64,000 nucleotides of DNA from Ipomoea triloba (taxonomy: Eukaryota > Streptophyta > Magnoliopsida > Solanales > Convolvulaceae), in the NCBI RefSeq assembly GCF_003576645.1, contig NC_044924.1, positions 26,050,098 through 26,114,097 on the forward strand, in the 5' to 3' direction. This document shows, in pieces, positions 22,471 to 35,159 of the stretch (positions within the stretch are counted from its first letter, which is position 1; each line of letters begins with the position of its first letter). The translations under genes and the position numbers were made by a program. A model generated the notes under the pieces. The model was not told the DNA's origin. It did no database searches and saw only the letters and a list, made by a program, of their open reading frames with translations.

Positions 22471-23726
22471 TCATGGTATGATAGCTCTTTCAGCATGTGC
22501 TGCATCGAAATTAAAACAACAAAAACTTGTTCATATATTCCATTTTCCAAATATTTAATAACTTATTGGGAAACATCAGATGGTATAAACTTCATCGACA
22601 AAGTAAATAATCTTGACACATGTTAAACCATCCACACCCATGATATTTTGGGTATTGCAAAAGTATGTGGAAGAAGAAAAAATTAATAACTGCCATATAT
22701 GTGGCTACAAGTCCTTTTTTTTAAATGAAATTTCTTAATCATTACTTTTATTTGTTTTAATTATTTATTTATAATACTTTATTGGTAAATAATAATTTAT
22801 TAATATGTTAATGTGATAGTGGAGTTAGTTTTGAAAGATGATAGAGAATTGAATGGATGAAGAGTGAATAGTGAATAATTGTAAATTTTGTGATGTGGCA
22901 TTTTGAAAGTGAGAAAAGATTGAATGAGTGCGGATAGCTTTAGGTTCGTGTCTAGGGAGGATACATGGACCAATGCAGAAAATAGACAATATTAGATGCA
23001 CACAAAATATTACATATGTTTTTATTATGTAGATTCGTTTGATTAATTTAGTAATTCATCATATTCTCTTGTACGTGAAAAATTAACTAGTTTTTCGCAT
23101 GTAATTTCTTTTCATTTGAAATGCCAACAAAAAATAAAAAAAGAACAAAAAAAATATTTTGACTTTTCTAAATTCATAAATGTGTACCTGGAGTGGTTGA
23201 AGGCTTATCATGATCACTTTCTTCATTTGAATTTTGAATAACACCACAGTCCCACACCTTCTCCAGTCCATCTTTGTTAAAAATTTTAACATCAAAGTGC
23301 ATGTCTCCAAGATATGTATAGAATACAACTTCACCAATGTCAAGATCATTGTCTTCATAAAATGTCTCCCAACCGTCGCTAAAAAATGTGCCATCTCTCT
23401 CTGTTCGTACGTGAACCCTCCATTCGTGACCTGACGGTCGCCTCAAGGTTGCAATCTCACCTAACCATTTCCCCAAGAGCTTAACAAACTGTGTTGGAAT
23501 CAGCTTCAAAATGGCAAAAACAATGAAAAAGTTACTACTAATTAAATAAATTTGTTGTATGAATATTTATTTTTTCTATTTTTTTTGTTGTCATGATAAA
23601 ATTATATAATAACATAAAGTGAATAGATACACATTACAAATACATATCAAACCACAAATAACCAAATAGAAATGATGTACCGTGCAAACCAATAATAACA
23701 TTATCGCCTAGAAAAAATAAATAAAT

Positions 23727-23783
<57 letters not shown>

Positions 23784-24813
23784 GGATAGTTGTAGAAAGA
23801 ACCAATCCTAGGCCACAACTCAAACTTTTCTACAATAATAGTAGCCCGAAATGTTAAAACCTTTTTGAACATCTTAAATATATGTCACCCAAGGCAGTCC
23901 TCCTATAACCCTCTCTTAAAATAAATTTCTCATCACCCTAAAATGCTAATCCAGTCCCAATACAAATACCCTTTATGATCCATTCAATGGTTCAAGTAAC
24001 ATTTGCATCCTCCATGGCTACTAGTTAGATTTGTAATCTAAAACAAACATTGTTCGACAGTACTTCCTTCGACTTCATCCCGAGCTAATCCCTATTATTC
24101 TAGATCAACGACTTCAACACCAAAACTAAGAGATCTTCCTCTTGAACAATAATACTGAGTATAAATTCAACAAGGTACCACTAATCCTCCATAACAACCA
24201 GTAAATCAATCTATAATCCAAAATCCACATCTTTCAAAATCATATTCTAAAACTATTACCCTATTCTTTAAAATCCTAGATGTATCAGAAAAAAAAGAGT
24301 GAAAACTCAGCAATGATTCTCTAGCCCTTCCTGACCATCACTAAATCTTCAACTCAAAACCACATATGTCAACACCACATTCTTAAACTTTAACCCTAAC
24401 CTTTAAAATGCTAGATCTACCACTTCACAAAAAAAATTAGGTGAAAACGTGACAAAGTTTCTCTAGTACACGATGACTACCATAAGATCTCCAAAAAAAA
24501 AATCCATCGATTCAAACACAACGTATTCCAACTTGAACCCTACTATATACCATGATAGATATACCCCTTGGCTACCAAAATCAAATGAAAACTCAATAAA
24601 GAATCTTTATGACAGTAGTTCTTTTTTATGAAAAATGAAATTAAAGAAAAATGTTGTGAATGATTTGTATATAATTACCTTTTTCTCCTTGTCGTCATTC
24701 CCTATAGTTTGAGAGATATGAAAATCGTGAATTACAAAACTATCATTAGGGCTTTTGAGCTTTCTGTTGCTTGAAGATTGACTTTCCGCTTGATCCTTAA
24801 TTAGGTTTTCCAT
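22471..24813 (-). CDS. B3-domain (REM-like) DNA-binding protein, copy D (type II)
   Basis: Exon 1 (24813-24679) encodes MENLIKDQAESQSSSNRK... and ends NDDKEKK before donor GTAATT. Exon 2 (23503-23188, 105 codons + 1 nt) encodes LIPTQFVKLLGKWLGEIATL, RRPSGHEWRVHVRTERDG, GWETFYEDNDLDIGEVVFY and LGDMHFDVKIFNKDGLEKVW, then donor GTACAC. The possible last exon is 22499-22471 (AHAERAIIP, stop). Type II differs from type I by many replacements, and intron 1 is about 1.18 kb against about 0.65 kb because type I lacks some 0.5 kb around 23840-24330. The frame is open. Upstream, the TATA/leader region of the other units is replaced by a tandem repeat (24960-25976), so this copy may have no distal promoter. 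Confidence 0.7.
23729..23782. repeat. (CA)n(TA)n microsatellite in intron 1 of copy D
   Basis: About 18 CA units followed by about 8 TA units. The same place is (TA)n in copy E (41284-41318) and (AAAT)n(TA)n in copy F (51997-52062), so it is a fast-changing intronic site. Confidence 0.9.
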
Positions 24814-24959
24814 TTTCTCCCCCTTGCACGCTTTGATAAACTACAATAAAATAAAATAATACAAACAATAATAAAATGCTTCTAGGATTCTTAATTTAGG
24901 TGTGTGTAGATATATAGTGGCGGAACCAAGGCAAGTGGAGGCGGCCCAAGCTCATTTAA

Positions 24960-25625
24960 TGCACTTAATTAAATTCCTCTCATGGTAATATTGAAAAAAA
25001 AATTCCAACAATCAAATTACTATATGATGTATATTATAATATTACAAAAAATATTACTATATTATGTTAATGTATGTAAAATTCCAACAATAAAACTACA
25101 ATATGATGTATATTATAGTATTCAAAAAAATATTACTATATTATGTTAATGTATGTACTTAAATTCCTCTCATGATATATTCAAAAAATAAAAATTCCAA
25201 CAATCAAATTACTATATGATGGATATTATAGTATTAAAAAAATATTACTATATTATGTTAATGCACGTAATTAAATTCCTCTCATAATAATATTCAAAAA
25301 AATAAAAATTCTAACAATTAAATTACTATATAATGTATATTATAGTATTAAAAAAATATTACTATATTATGTTAATACACGTAATTAAATTCCTCTCATG
25401 ATAATATTCAAAAAAAATTCCAACAACCAAATTACTATATGATGTATATTATAGTATTAAAAAAATATTACTATATTATGTTAATGTACGTAAAATTCCA
25501 ACAATAAAATTACTATGTGATGTATATACACGGAAATAGTGATTATGATTCCATTCCTTATACACGGAAATTAATGTAATATTTTAATCAATTCCATTCC
25601 TGTATGAATATATTAATCTTGCGTA

Positions 25626-25670
<45 letters not shown>

Positions 25671-25976
25671 TTACTATATGATCTATTTGGTACTATAAGA
25701 ACAATAACACATTAAAAATATTACTATATTATTAAATTCTCTCATGACATTAATGTAATATTTTAATCAATTTCATTCATGTACGAATATATTAATCTTG
25801 CGTATTTTTAATATGTATATATATATTACTATGTTAATGTACGTAATTAAATTCCTCTCATGATAATTTTAAAAGAAAAAATTTCAACAATCAAATTACT
25901 ATATGATGTATATTATTGTATTCTAAAAAAATATTACTATATTATGTTAATGTACCTAATTAAATTCGTCTCATGA
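24960..25976. repeat. AT-rich tandem repeat (~110-bp unit) replacing the upstream region of copy D
   Basis: Imperfect head-to-tail units contain 'attaaattcctctcatgata', 'ttccaacaatcaaattacta' and 'atgatgtatattatagtatt'. They are interrupted by a TA run (about 25630-25669) and by 'ttgcgtatttttaatat' modules. It begins abruptly after 'gcccaagctcatttaat' and ends before 'acaaaactctatatcc'. A longer version lies at 42511-44030. In units A, B, C and F this interval is single-copy upstream sequence instead. Confidence 0.85.
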
Positions 25977-26240
25977 TTACAAAACTCTATATCCACAATT
26001 ATATAACTTTATATTAACAATTTCAAACTCTGTATTCAACAGTATAACACAATTTTTTAATTTATATAACAAAATTGTGAATATAGAGTTCAAGAATTGT
26101 GAATATTGATTATGTAATTTTGTATATTGAGATCTAAAATTGTGAATATAGAGTTCTAAAATTGTGAACATAGAGTTCTAAAATTGTGAACATAGAGTTC
26201 TAAAATTGTGAGTATGGACCTGGGTCCACCTTGCATAATT
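25977..26240. mobile_element. Foldback/MITE-like element, right part only, copy D
   Basis: Carries 'aactctatatccacaatt' and inverted 'aattgtgaatatagagtt' units ending 'gggtccaccttgcataat'. The left terminus seen at 7795 is missing because the tandem repeat joins directly to the interior. Confidence 0.55.
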
Positions 26241-27327
26241 TGCGGATGTTAGCAGCTTCCTTTCAGATAGATTATTTTGAGTAGAAAATTTTTTGATCAT
26301 AAAATAGTTTATTTAAAACCTAAAACAAAATATTTGATTTTAATAGCATTTAACCTAAAAGTATTTATGATTGAAAATAAAATTTTAATTTTGTAAGTAT
26401 TTGTATTAAAATAATATCGTTTTGTAAGTATTTGTATTAAGGCTGAGAACCCAAAGAAAAATAAATTAATGTAGGGTTGAAATGACTAGACACAAAGAAT
26501 TTTTTTTTTTTTTTAATATGAGAATACGAAATGAAGATTATATCTTTGTCGTTTTTCTCCCCTCATCATAAGAGATGAATAAGCTAAGGTTGCTTATAAT
26601 TCCTACAATTTTTTGACTTTTTTAAAAATTTTATTTTATTTTACAAATTCCAAAGGATGCTATATGATTGCCACACCATTCTAATTGGAAAAATATGGGC
26701 TAAAAGAGACAATTATACTTTTTGACCGAGATTAGATATATATCTTTGATTTTTTTTTAAAAAAAAACTTCAATGTCTTTGATAATTGTTTCATCATTTC
26801 ACTAATATCGTTTTTTAGCAACACCATATATTTAATTTAAGAGCCCAATGGTCTAGGGGCACTAGCATTTAGCTTTGCAAAAATATTGGGTGCACCATAT
26901 TGTATAGGTGTTATACATCAATGATAAACGAGCAAAGCATACAACGCACCTACTTGAAACACACCCAAATTTAAAGTTGAAACGTTTCATAAAAGCAAGC
27001 TGCGATATTTGTTTGATTGCAATATTTCTATAATTAGCAACTCTTCATTTTTGTCTTCTTAAAATTAGAAATCACATTCTTTCCCATTTAGACTCCTCAA
27101 AATTGTACTCAAATTTCCATTGTCATACAGAGTTCTTGACAAGTTGATTTTCCATGCGATTGATAAGAATTATGGAGTAAAATTCTACAATACAATAATG
27201 TCAACACAAAAGTAAAAACATTAATAAATACCATCCATTCATCATTCGGTGAACTTTTCCTATCCAAACATTTTGTTTCAAATTTCTTAAAACAATCTTG
27301 CATTGATTTCCTTGTTGGGAAAACATC
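26241..27327. repeat. Flank and junction between units D and C
   Basis: From 'ttaatg|tagggttgaaatgact' (about 26466) the sequence matches 37750-38290 and 44540-45060. At about 27019 ('atttgtttgattg') it switches to unit C text. Units D and E share the first junction exactly, so it predates their separation. No gene. Confidence 0.55.
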
Positions 27328-29101
27328 TCATGGTATGATAGCTCTTTCAGCATGTGCTGCATCGAAATTAGAACAATAAAAACTTATTCATATATTTCAT
27401 TTTCCAAATATTTAATAACTTAGTAGTATAAACTTGTTCAACAGGTAAATAATCTTGACACGTGTTAAGCCATCCACACCCATGAAATTTTGGGTATTGC
27501 AAAATGATGTGGAAGAAAAAATAATAATAACTGCCATGTGGTGGTTAGTCTTTTAAAAAAAATTCTTAATCATTACTTTTATTTATTTTAATTATTATTA
27601 ATACTTTATTGGTATATAATAATTTTTTAAATAAGTTGTGATAGTGGAGTTAGTTTTGAAAGAGGAGAGAGAATTGCAAGGTTGAAGGTTGAAGGGTGAA
27701 TAGTGAATAATTGTCAATTTTTTGATGTGGCATTTTGAAAGTGAGAGAAGATTGCATGAGTGCCGATAGCCTTAGGTCTTTGTGTCTAGGGGACGGGACA
27801 TGGAACAATGCAGAAAATAGACAATATTAGATGCACACAAAATTTTACATACAATTTATTCATGTTTTTATTATGTAGATTCGTTTCATTAATTTATTAA
27901 TTCATCATATTCTCTTTTGGCCCATAATTTCTTTTCATTCGAAATGCCAACAAAAAAATATTTTGACTTTTTAAAATTCATAAATGTGTACCTGCACTGG
28001 TTGAAGGATTATCATCATGATCGCTTTCTTCATTAGACTTTTGAATAACATCAGAGTCCCACATCTTCTCCCGTCCATCTTTGTTAAAAATTTTGACATC
28101 AAAATGCATGCCTCCAACATGTGTATAGAATACAACTTGACCAATGTAAAGATCATTGTCTTTATAAAATGTCTCCCAACCTTCGCTAAAAAATGTGCCA
28201 TCTCTCTCTGTGCGTATGTGAACCCTCCATTGTTTACCTGACGGTCGCCTCAAGGTTGCAATCTCACCTAACAACTTTCCCATGTGCTTGACAAACATTG
28301 GTGGAATTAGCTTCAAAATGGCAAAAACAATGAAAAAGTTACTGCTAATTAAATAAGTTTATTGTTTTGATATTTCTTTTTTCTATTTTTTTTTGTTGTC
28401 CCCATAAAATTTAATAATACAGAAGTGAATAGATACACATTACAAATAAATATCAAACCAAAAATAACCAAATAGAAATGATGTAGCATGCAACCCAACA
28501 ATAACAGTATCTCGTAGAATAAATAACAACAATATAAATATCATAGATGTAGAAATAACCAATCCTAGGCCACAACTCAAACTTTTCTACAACAGGTTCT
28601 GTAGTCCTGACCATCACTAAATCTTCAACTCACAACCACATATGTCAACACCACATTCTCAAACTTTAACCCTAACCTCTAAAATTCAAGATCTACCACT
28701 TCACAATAAAAACTAATTTAAGTGAAAACTTGACAAAGTTTCTCTAGTACACGATGACCACAATAAAATCTACAAACAAAAATCGACCTATTCAAACACA
28801 ATGTACTCTAACTTGAACCCTACTATGTACCATGATAGATATACCCCTTAACTACCAAAATCAAATGAAAACGTACTCAATAAAGATTCTTTTTGATAAT
28901 AGTTATTTTTACTAAAAAAAATGAAAATTTAAAGAAGAATGTTGCGAATGATTCATATATAATTACCTTTTTCTCCTAGTCGTCATTCCCTATAGTTTGA
29001 GAGATATGAAAATCATGAACTTCAAAAGTATAAGGACTTTTGATCTTTTTGTTGCTTGAAGATTGACCTTCCCCTCCTTGATCCTTAGTTAGGTTTTCCA
29101 T
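27328..29101 (-). pseudogene. B3-domain gene copy C with premature stop
   Basis: Exon 1 (29101-28967) is otherwise identical in plan to copies A and B, but codon 42 is TAG (28978-28976; AAG in the sister copies). It truncates the product at ...IGNDD before the B3 domain is completed. Exon 2 (28310-27992) is fully open, with the standard B3 strands (LIPPMFVKHMGK, WRVHIRTERDG, GGMHFDVKIFNKDG), and both its splice sites are intact. The possible last exon is 27356-27328. The TATA and leader donor (30081-30160) are also intact, so it may still be transcribed. The single lesion and the otherwise clean frame suggest recent inactivation. It could still be a sequencing error. Confidence 0.7.
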
Positions 29102-30080
29102 TTCTCCCTCTTACACGCTATGATAAACAACAATAAAATAAAATAAAATAAACAGTAATAAAGTGCTTGTAGGATTCTTAATTTAGGTGTGTGTAGATAT
29201 ATAGTGGCGGAACCAACCCAAGTGAAGGCGGCCCAAGCTCATTCAAAATTATTTTTTAAAAAAATAAATCTAGCATAGGTCTAAAAGAGATATATATTTA
29301 TGGCTAAAATAGAAATTTTTTAAAGGTTCAAAACCGAAAAGGAAACAAATAAAGTGATGATTAAAATTAAAATTGCTACTAAAATTTATTGACTAAATAG
29401 TGAAATAAACCCCAAATGAGAAAATTGGAATTTCAAATATGTTGACATTTATTAGCTAATTACTTATTACTAAAAGAAATTTTTTTATAATTCGTCATAT
29501 TTGGCAATAATAATTTATTTCCTAAATTAAAAAAATAGCAATGAAAAAGATAAATTTATTGTTTGATAAGCGATACAGTTGGCAATTTGGTATAGATAAT
29601 CAATTAAGGGAAAATTACACTTTTAGTCAATTAGACTTGAAGATTGACTTTTCCCTTGATTGTCAGTGATGTTTTCTAATTTATTTTTGCGTATTAGTTA
29701 TTACAGCGTAAGATAAATCACAATAAAAAAAACTATGGTGTTTTTAGGACTCTTAATTTATGTCTGTGTAAATTATTTAGGGGAATTAGAGCAATTTTTT
29801 TTAGGAAATTTGGACAAAAAATAATTAGCCAATTAGAAAATGCGAACCACAAACTCTTCTTCTACACCCTTCATCTTCCTTCTCCCAACCAAAGCATAGC
29901 AATAACTCCACCATTTCAACTCAAAAACACAACAAATAACACACATAAATACCTCATTTCAATAACTTATACTAGAGGATGGAAGGGGGGAAAGGAAGAA
30001 GAAAGTTACCAAGTCTTGGGCCTAGGATTTGGAGAAGAGAAGTTTAAATCAAGAAGAAAAATTTAGAGAGAGAGAGACTT
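29102..30080. other. Upstream region of B3 copy C
   Basis: Paralogue of 15811-16795, AT-rich, no gene recognised. Confidence 0.45.
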
Positions 30081-30160
30081 ACGTGAGAGAAGGAGAGGAA
30101 TTGTGGGCGGCAAAATGAGAAGGAAAATGGGGAAGACATGAGTAATGCTATTTATATAGG
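30081..30160 (-). promoter_or_regulatory. Putative TATA promoter and leader exon of copy C
   Basis: Minus strand CCTATATAAATAG at 30160-30148 with an intact donor CAC|GTAAGT at 30082-30081, as in unit B. Confidence 0.4.
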
Positions 30161-30311
30161 TAGGATTTTTGAGGAAAAATTGTAATTATTAAATTTTAGG
30201 GTAAAAAATACGGGTTAGAGATTTGTGCTCATGATAAATTATTGGACTTAGGAATATAAAGTATATTTGTGCTCAAACTTTGATAGTTATAAAAATGATT
30301 TTAGCCGGTTG

Positions 30312-30677
30312 TTATGACATGGACCCATGTCCACCTTGCCCTGGTTCCATGTTCACAATTTTAGATCTCTATGTTCACAATTATAGAATTCTATGTTCAC
30401 AATTTTAGAACTCTATATTCACAATTACAAAACTCTATATTCACAATTTCATAACTCTATATTCATAATCTATATTCACAATTTCATAAATCTATATTCA
30501 ACAGTATAACACAATTTTTGAATCTATATACCAAAATTGTGAATATAGAGTTCAAAAATTTTGAATATTGAGTAATATAATTTTGTATATTGAGATTTAA
30601 AATTGTGAATATAGAGTTCTAAAATTGTGAACATAGAGTTTTAGAATTGTGAATATGGACACGGGTCCATGGCATAA
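30312..30677. mobile_element. Foldback/MITE-like element, copy C
   Basis: Same termini and internal 18-bp units as 7795-8166. The nested left palindrome is disrupted here, reading 'gtccaccttgccctggttcc'. Confidence 0.55.
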
Positions 30678-32712
30678 TTTGTTGATGCTAGCAAGCTACT
30701 CTCAGATAGATTTTGGGTAGAAATTTTTTTTATGATAAAATAGTTTATTTAATGCCTAAAACAAAATAATTCATTTTAATAGCATTTAACCTAAAAATAT
30801 TCGTGAATGAAAATTAAATTTTAATTTTGTAAGTATTTGTATTAAAGTAATATCATTTATTTGTAATATTTTGCAGAGTATTATAGATTGTGAGACTGAC
30901 ATTGTGAGAACGATATTTATGACTTGAAGGTTGGGAACCCAAAGAGAATTAAATCATTGATAACGATTAAACTACAAATTGTTAATTTTTTTTTTTAGAA
31001 TGTACAAATTGTTACTATAATTGATAAAGTGACCAAAAACAGAAATATTTAAATGAGAAACTTTAATTTTGTTTATTGATTGATTTAATCTGAATTTGAA
31101 ATAGGTTCATAATTATTAGCTAATTCTTTACTAGGAAAAGAAATTTTTAAAAAAAAATATTTTTTGAAAATAATTTCATTCTTAAATAAAGTAAATAACA
31201 ATATAATGAAAAACATAAAATAAATGTTTGAAAAAATTGCAATAGTAATCTCTAGTCTCTAATCAATCACCATGGTATGTTATGTAGTTCTTCGTATCTT
31301 AAGATGAATACTTTTATTTTGGACTACTGAAATCCGAACAATATAATTTTGAAACCATGATTTCTATATTCATATTCTACAATCGCTACAACTAATAGAC
31401 GTGTGCCATAGAGTACAATGAATATATGGTCTTCTGATGTCTAGGTTGCGAGCTGGGGAGAGGATTTACTAGATCATGGGGTTCTTCCGGTTTTTCTTGT
31501 TAAAATAATTATCATTATTATACGATTTACTATTTTCTATGGCTCATAAATGTTCATTTAAATTTAATAATACTAATTCTATAATTGGTCAGATAAAATA
31601 AGGAGCAGTTTCAGATAACACTCACGTTGATGGAACTGTGAGATGGTTTATCAACAACTCAGAGTCTCTGGTCCTCTCCCTAACCTTCTGCAAAACTAAA
31701 AACTCTCTCTCCATAAGAGTTCTTTAGGGTCTGGAGGGAGAAACCAAGTCTCCCATTGAAGCATCTGCAGTGAAACCATGGAGCCAGGTATATTCATTAA
31801 ACGCTAATTTAAGTATCTGTGAAAATCATGTGTTCCTAAGGTGCTGTATGCTTAAGATTTGACATACATTTGGTATCACAGCCAGGTATTAGAACATATG
31901 ATTTTTCATATAGAATGATACAATAGACAGTTTTTTTTCGTACTGTTGATGCATGAGGAGTATTTTCACAGTGAAGCTGTTTTTCTGTTTATGTACACTG
32001 CTTTGTACGAAGATGTTTTGCTATATGTAATATGTACGCATCACTGCAATTCCTATGCTTAAGTTTGAGAAAACATGTAGCTTGCGCATGAGCATTCCTA
32101 TGCCTAAGTTGAACGAGAAATAGAAGAAGCCAAAGAAGCAAAAGCAAAAATGGCTGAAGCATTAGCTAGGCTGGTATATATTCAACAATAAAATATAATG
32201 GATGTTGAATAATTAAAAGTAGAAGAAGAAATGATTAACTCAACTACTCTGATCTTGCCCCATAGTTAATTTTTTTTTTTTTGGGTGAATTTGCCCCATA
32301 GTTAATGCTTATCTTTTAGTATGGTATGGTTAAACTGTTTCTAAATTCGTTCTAAGTCAAATTATTAGCTTTCAAAGTTAGATTTTATTTCTTAATGTAA
32401 TGAATGTTCTAATATTTCATGCGGTTCTTGAAACTATGCTTCTTGGTTATGCATTAATGGACTAATTTTAGAATGCATCTTAGCTTGTTGGATGGCGAGC
32501 TCGATGGTCCCCGATTACCTCCGGAAGTAGTCAAAACATCGTCTAAACAACGCCGAAATCCTAGTGCATACTGTCACAGCTCTCTATATATGATGAGTGT
32601 TGTCTAATATCTAGAAATGAAGACCGTCATCTCCAATCTAGCTAAAAACAAAACTCTTTTTCTATAGAGCATAAATGACTTGAAACCCAAGGAACTCTTT
32701 GTTTTATGAGCA
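30678..32712. repeat. Right flank of unit C, near-identical to 18441-19890
   Basis: 31276-32705 repeats 18441-19890 with very few changes. It includes the LTR remnant (31498-31868), the primer site TGGTATCACAGCCAGG (31871-31886) and a coiled-coil fragment (about 32113-32184, EAKEAKAKMAEALA). The main difference is a 19-bp gap at about 31722. The CACTA-like insertion of unit B is absent here ('catggtatgttatg' at 31271). No intact gene. Confidence 0.7.
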
Positions 32713-33286
32713 CCCTAAGTTGCATCACCATTGCATTTGCTCCACGCTAAGGGTGTGCACATAATTTTGTTCCATTTATAATAGCAAAAATGTATATATC
32801 ATGCTTCTAAACAATAGTATATGTGATTGGTACTTATTTTCTTATATGTTCTCATGGATTGGCTAACATCTCCTTTTTAGTTTATGCAAATGATTAATTT
32901 TAACTCTGATGCTGTATAGAACATGCATACTGAAGTTGTCTAACATCAATAAACTATGTTTAGATCATAAAAAAAAAAAACACTTTTAAAAATATTTTCA
33001 ATCTACATATGGGAGAAATAAGGGGTTTTTTTTTTCAACCAAAATACCTTTATACATTAAGAAACTTCATTAACGAGTGATCACTGATACAATTCATTTA
33101 ATATCAAGATTTTTCCATGAATAAAGAATCATTTTCTTAATGGAGTCATTATCAATGGTTTATCATATATAGAGTTGGATTTATTCTATAATTAGCAACT
33201 CTTCGTTATTATCATCTTGAAATTAAATATCACATTCTTTCACATTTAGACTCCTTAAAATTGTACTCAATTTTCCTCTGTCATAC
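32713..33286. other. Truncated type II unit without its B3 gene
   Basis: Matches 21694-22280 up to 'ctctgtcatac', where the text changes abruptly to retrotransposon gag sequence. The B3 exons that should follow are missing. Confidence 0.7.
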
Positions 33287-33890
33287 CGGGACTTCTAACC
33301 CACGTGCCCATATGACAAGATACCAGGCAGTCATGGTAATGACCGGGGCAGGTGACGCCATAATGTGCAGAGCATTTTTGTCCACTTTGGATGCCATCGC
33401 CCAAGATTGGTTCAACACGATTCCGGATGGTTCGATTCAGAATTTTGCGAAGTTGTCCAAACATTTTTTGACTTATTTCTCTGGGCATATACAACACAAC
33501 AAACTATTTTCACATCTCTACGGAGTAAAGCAGGACATGGGCGAAAGCTTAAGAATTTTTTTAAGCAAATGGAAAACGGAAGTCAATAATGTGTGCGCCT
33601 TTGATTCTAAGGTGGCAATCCTCATGTTTATCCAGGCATTGTGGTCAGGAAATTTTCATAGATAGCTGAACACTCACCATCCACGCTACTATGAGAAGTT
33701 AATGAGGATAGCAAACCGCTATGCCGAGGCCGAGGAGGATGATAGAAAGAAGAAAGATGAGGAAGAGGGCAGGAGTGGAGGACTTGACAAAGTTGGTCCG
33801 ACCAACCACACACTACGCCCAAACCAGTTATCCGCAACAAAGGGGAATTTCAAGAAAGGCCTCATCTCACCCCACCGCAACACTTAACAT
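33287..33890 (+). pseudogene. Ty3/gypsy-type retrotransposon gag fragment
   Basis: The frame contains GAGDAIMCRAFLSTL, AQDWFNTIPDGSI, FAKLSKHFLTYFSG and VKQDMGESLRIFLSKW, the characteristic retrotransposon_gag core of plant gypsy elements. It is interrupted by TAG at 33663-33665, after which the same frame continues (HPRYYEKLMRIANRYAEAEE) to 33887. No protease, reverse transcriptase, LTR or primer site is adjacent, so this is a fragment spliced onto the truncated unit at 33286. It is inactive. Confidence 0.8.
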
Positions 33891-34089
33891 ATATATATAG
33901 AAGTTACTTTCAGGCGATCACTAGCTGTTTTAATATTTTATTACAATTTTCAAATGGTGTACATCTCTGCCACGTGTTTTTAATTGAAAAATGATTGAGA
34001 AATCTGATAGTTACACATTTAATTTGACCGTGATTAGAAATATCTTTGTTTATTTATTTGTATTTGAAGCTAAATGCTCTTGAAAATCA
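33891..34089. repeat. Dispersed repeat module
   Basis: Short copy of the 'gtacatctctgccacgtgtt' repeat that precedes each long coiled-coil fragment (compare 1820-1978 and 12600-12765). Confidence 0.4.
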
Positions 34090-34318
34090 AATGGGAGGGT
34101 CAAAAAGGAAATGGACTGTAGTAGATGAAAAAGCTAGTTTTAGAAAGAGAAAATTTTGTGACACGAGAGATGGGCAAACAAAGACAAAAAATAATAATTT
34201 GATAAAGGATGATTTCAAGAATGATGCAATAATAATGAGTAAAGCAGCAGATGAAGAGTTAGAGTACATGATGCAGAACATGGGTATATATTCAACAATA
34301 AAATATAATGGATGTTGA
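34090..34318 (+). pseudogene. Coiled-coil gene fragment, copy 4
   Basis: Begins MGGSKRKWTVVDEKASFRKR. It has an open frame through DGQTKTKNNNLIKDDFKNDA, MSKAADEELEYMMQNMGIY, then loses the helix and ends STIKYNGC. This copy preserves the best N-terminus, including an ATG in context, and is the one to use for identifying the parent gene. Confidence 0.45.
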
Positions 34319-35159
34319 GTAATAAAAGCAGAAGACGAAATGATTAATTCAACTTGATCTTGCCCCATAGTTAATTTCTTCTTCTTTTATTTTTTTTTTT
34401 TGGTGAATTTGCCCCATAGTTAATGCTTATCTTTTTGTATGGTATGGTTAAACTGTTTCTAAATTCGTTCTAAGTCAAATTATTAGCTTTCAAAGTTAGA
34501 TTTAATTTCTTAATGTAATGAATGTTCTAATATTTCCTGCGGTTCTTGCACTACACCAAAAAGGTTATTTAGTGGCGGTTAATTTGTTATTTAGAGGCGG
34601 TTCAAAACCGCCACTAAACTGTTTAGAGGCGGTTCCCCAACTTATTTCGCGACGGTTATGAGTACATTCAGCGGCGGTTTTAAAACCGACTGTAATATTT
34701 ATTTAATATTTACTATAAATTTTAGCGGCGATTATTAAGTGTCGCTAGTAAAAGAATACTTTTTAATTTTAGTATTATTAATAGTGATTTTATAATTGTC
34801 GCTAAAATATATTTTTATTTTCTATTTGTATTTTCTCATCTAATAGCGATTGTTTTTAATTACTACTCAAATTTGCATGGTATTATTTGTAATATTTTTT
34901 TTAATTGCCATTAAATTACTTTTTGATGTAAATCTTTACTTTCAAATATGCATTGCAAAACACAAATAATTACACATTTAATTTAATTGCCAAATACTAA
35001 TGTTTAACAATATTCAAGTTCACATATTAAAAGAAAATCAATTCTACATATTAAAAGAAATCAATTATATGCATTATATAATAAATATAACACAACATTG
35101 TAGTTCATTCAACGTGACGCTATCATGCAAGAGATTTCCTGTTTTATTTAAGATGAAAA

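Noticed and set aside
24960..25976. CRISPR-like array
   Set aside because: Units are head-to-tail without unique spacers, are AT-rich, and lie in a plant genome with no cas genes.
33261..33665. Independent host gene of 134 residues
   Set aside because: The core is retrotransposon gag. The first residues are host flank read in frame, and the same frame continues beyond a stop.
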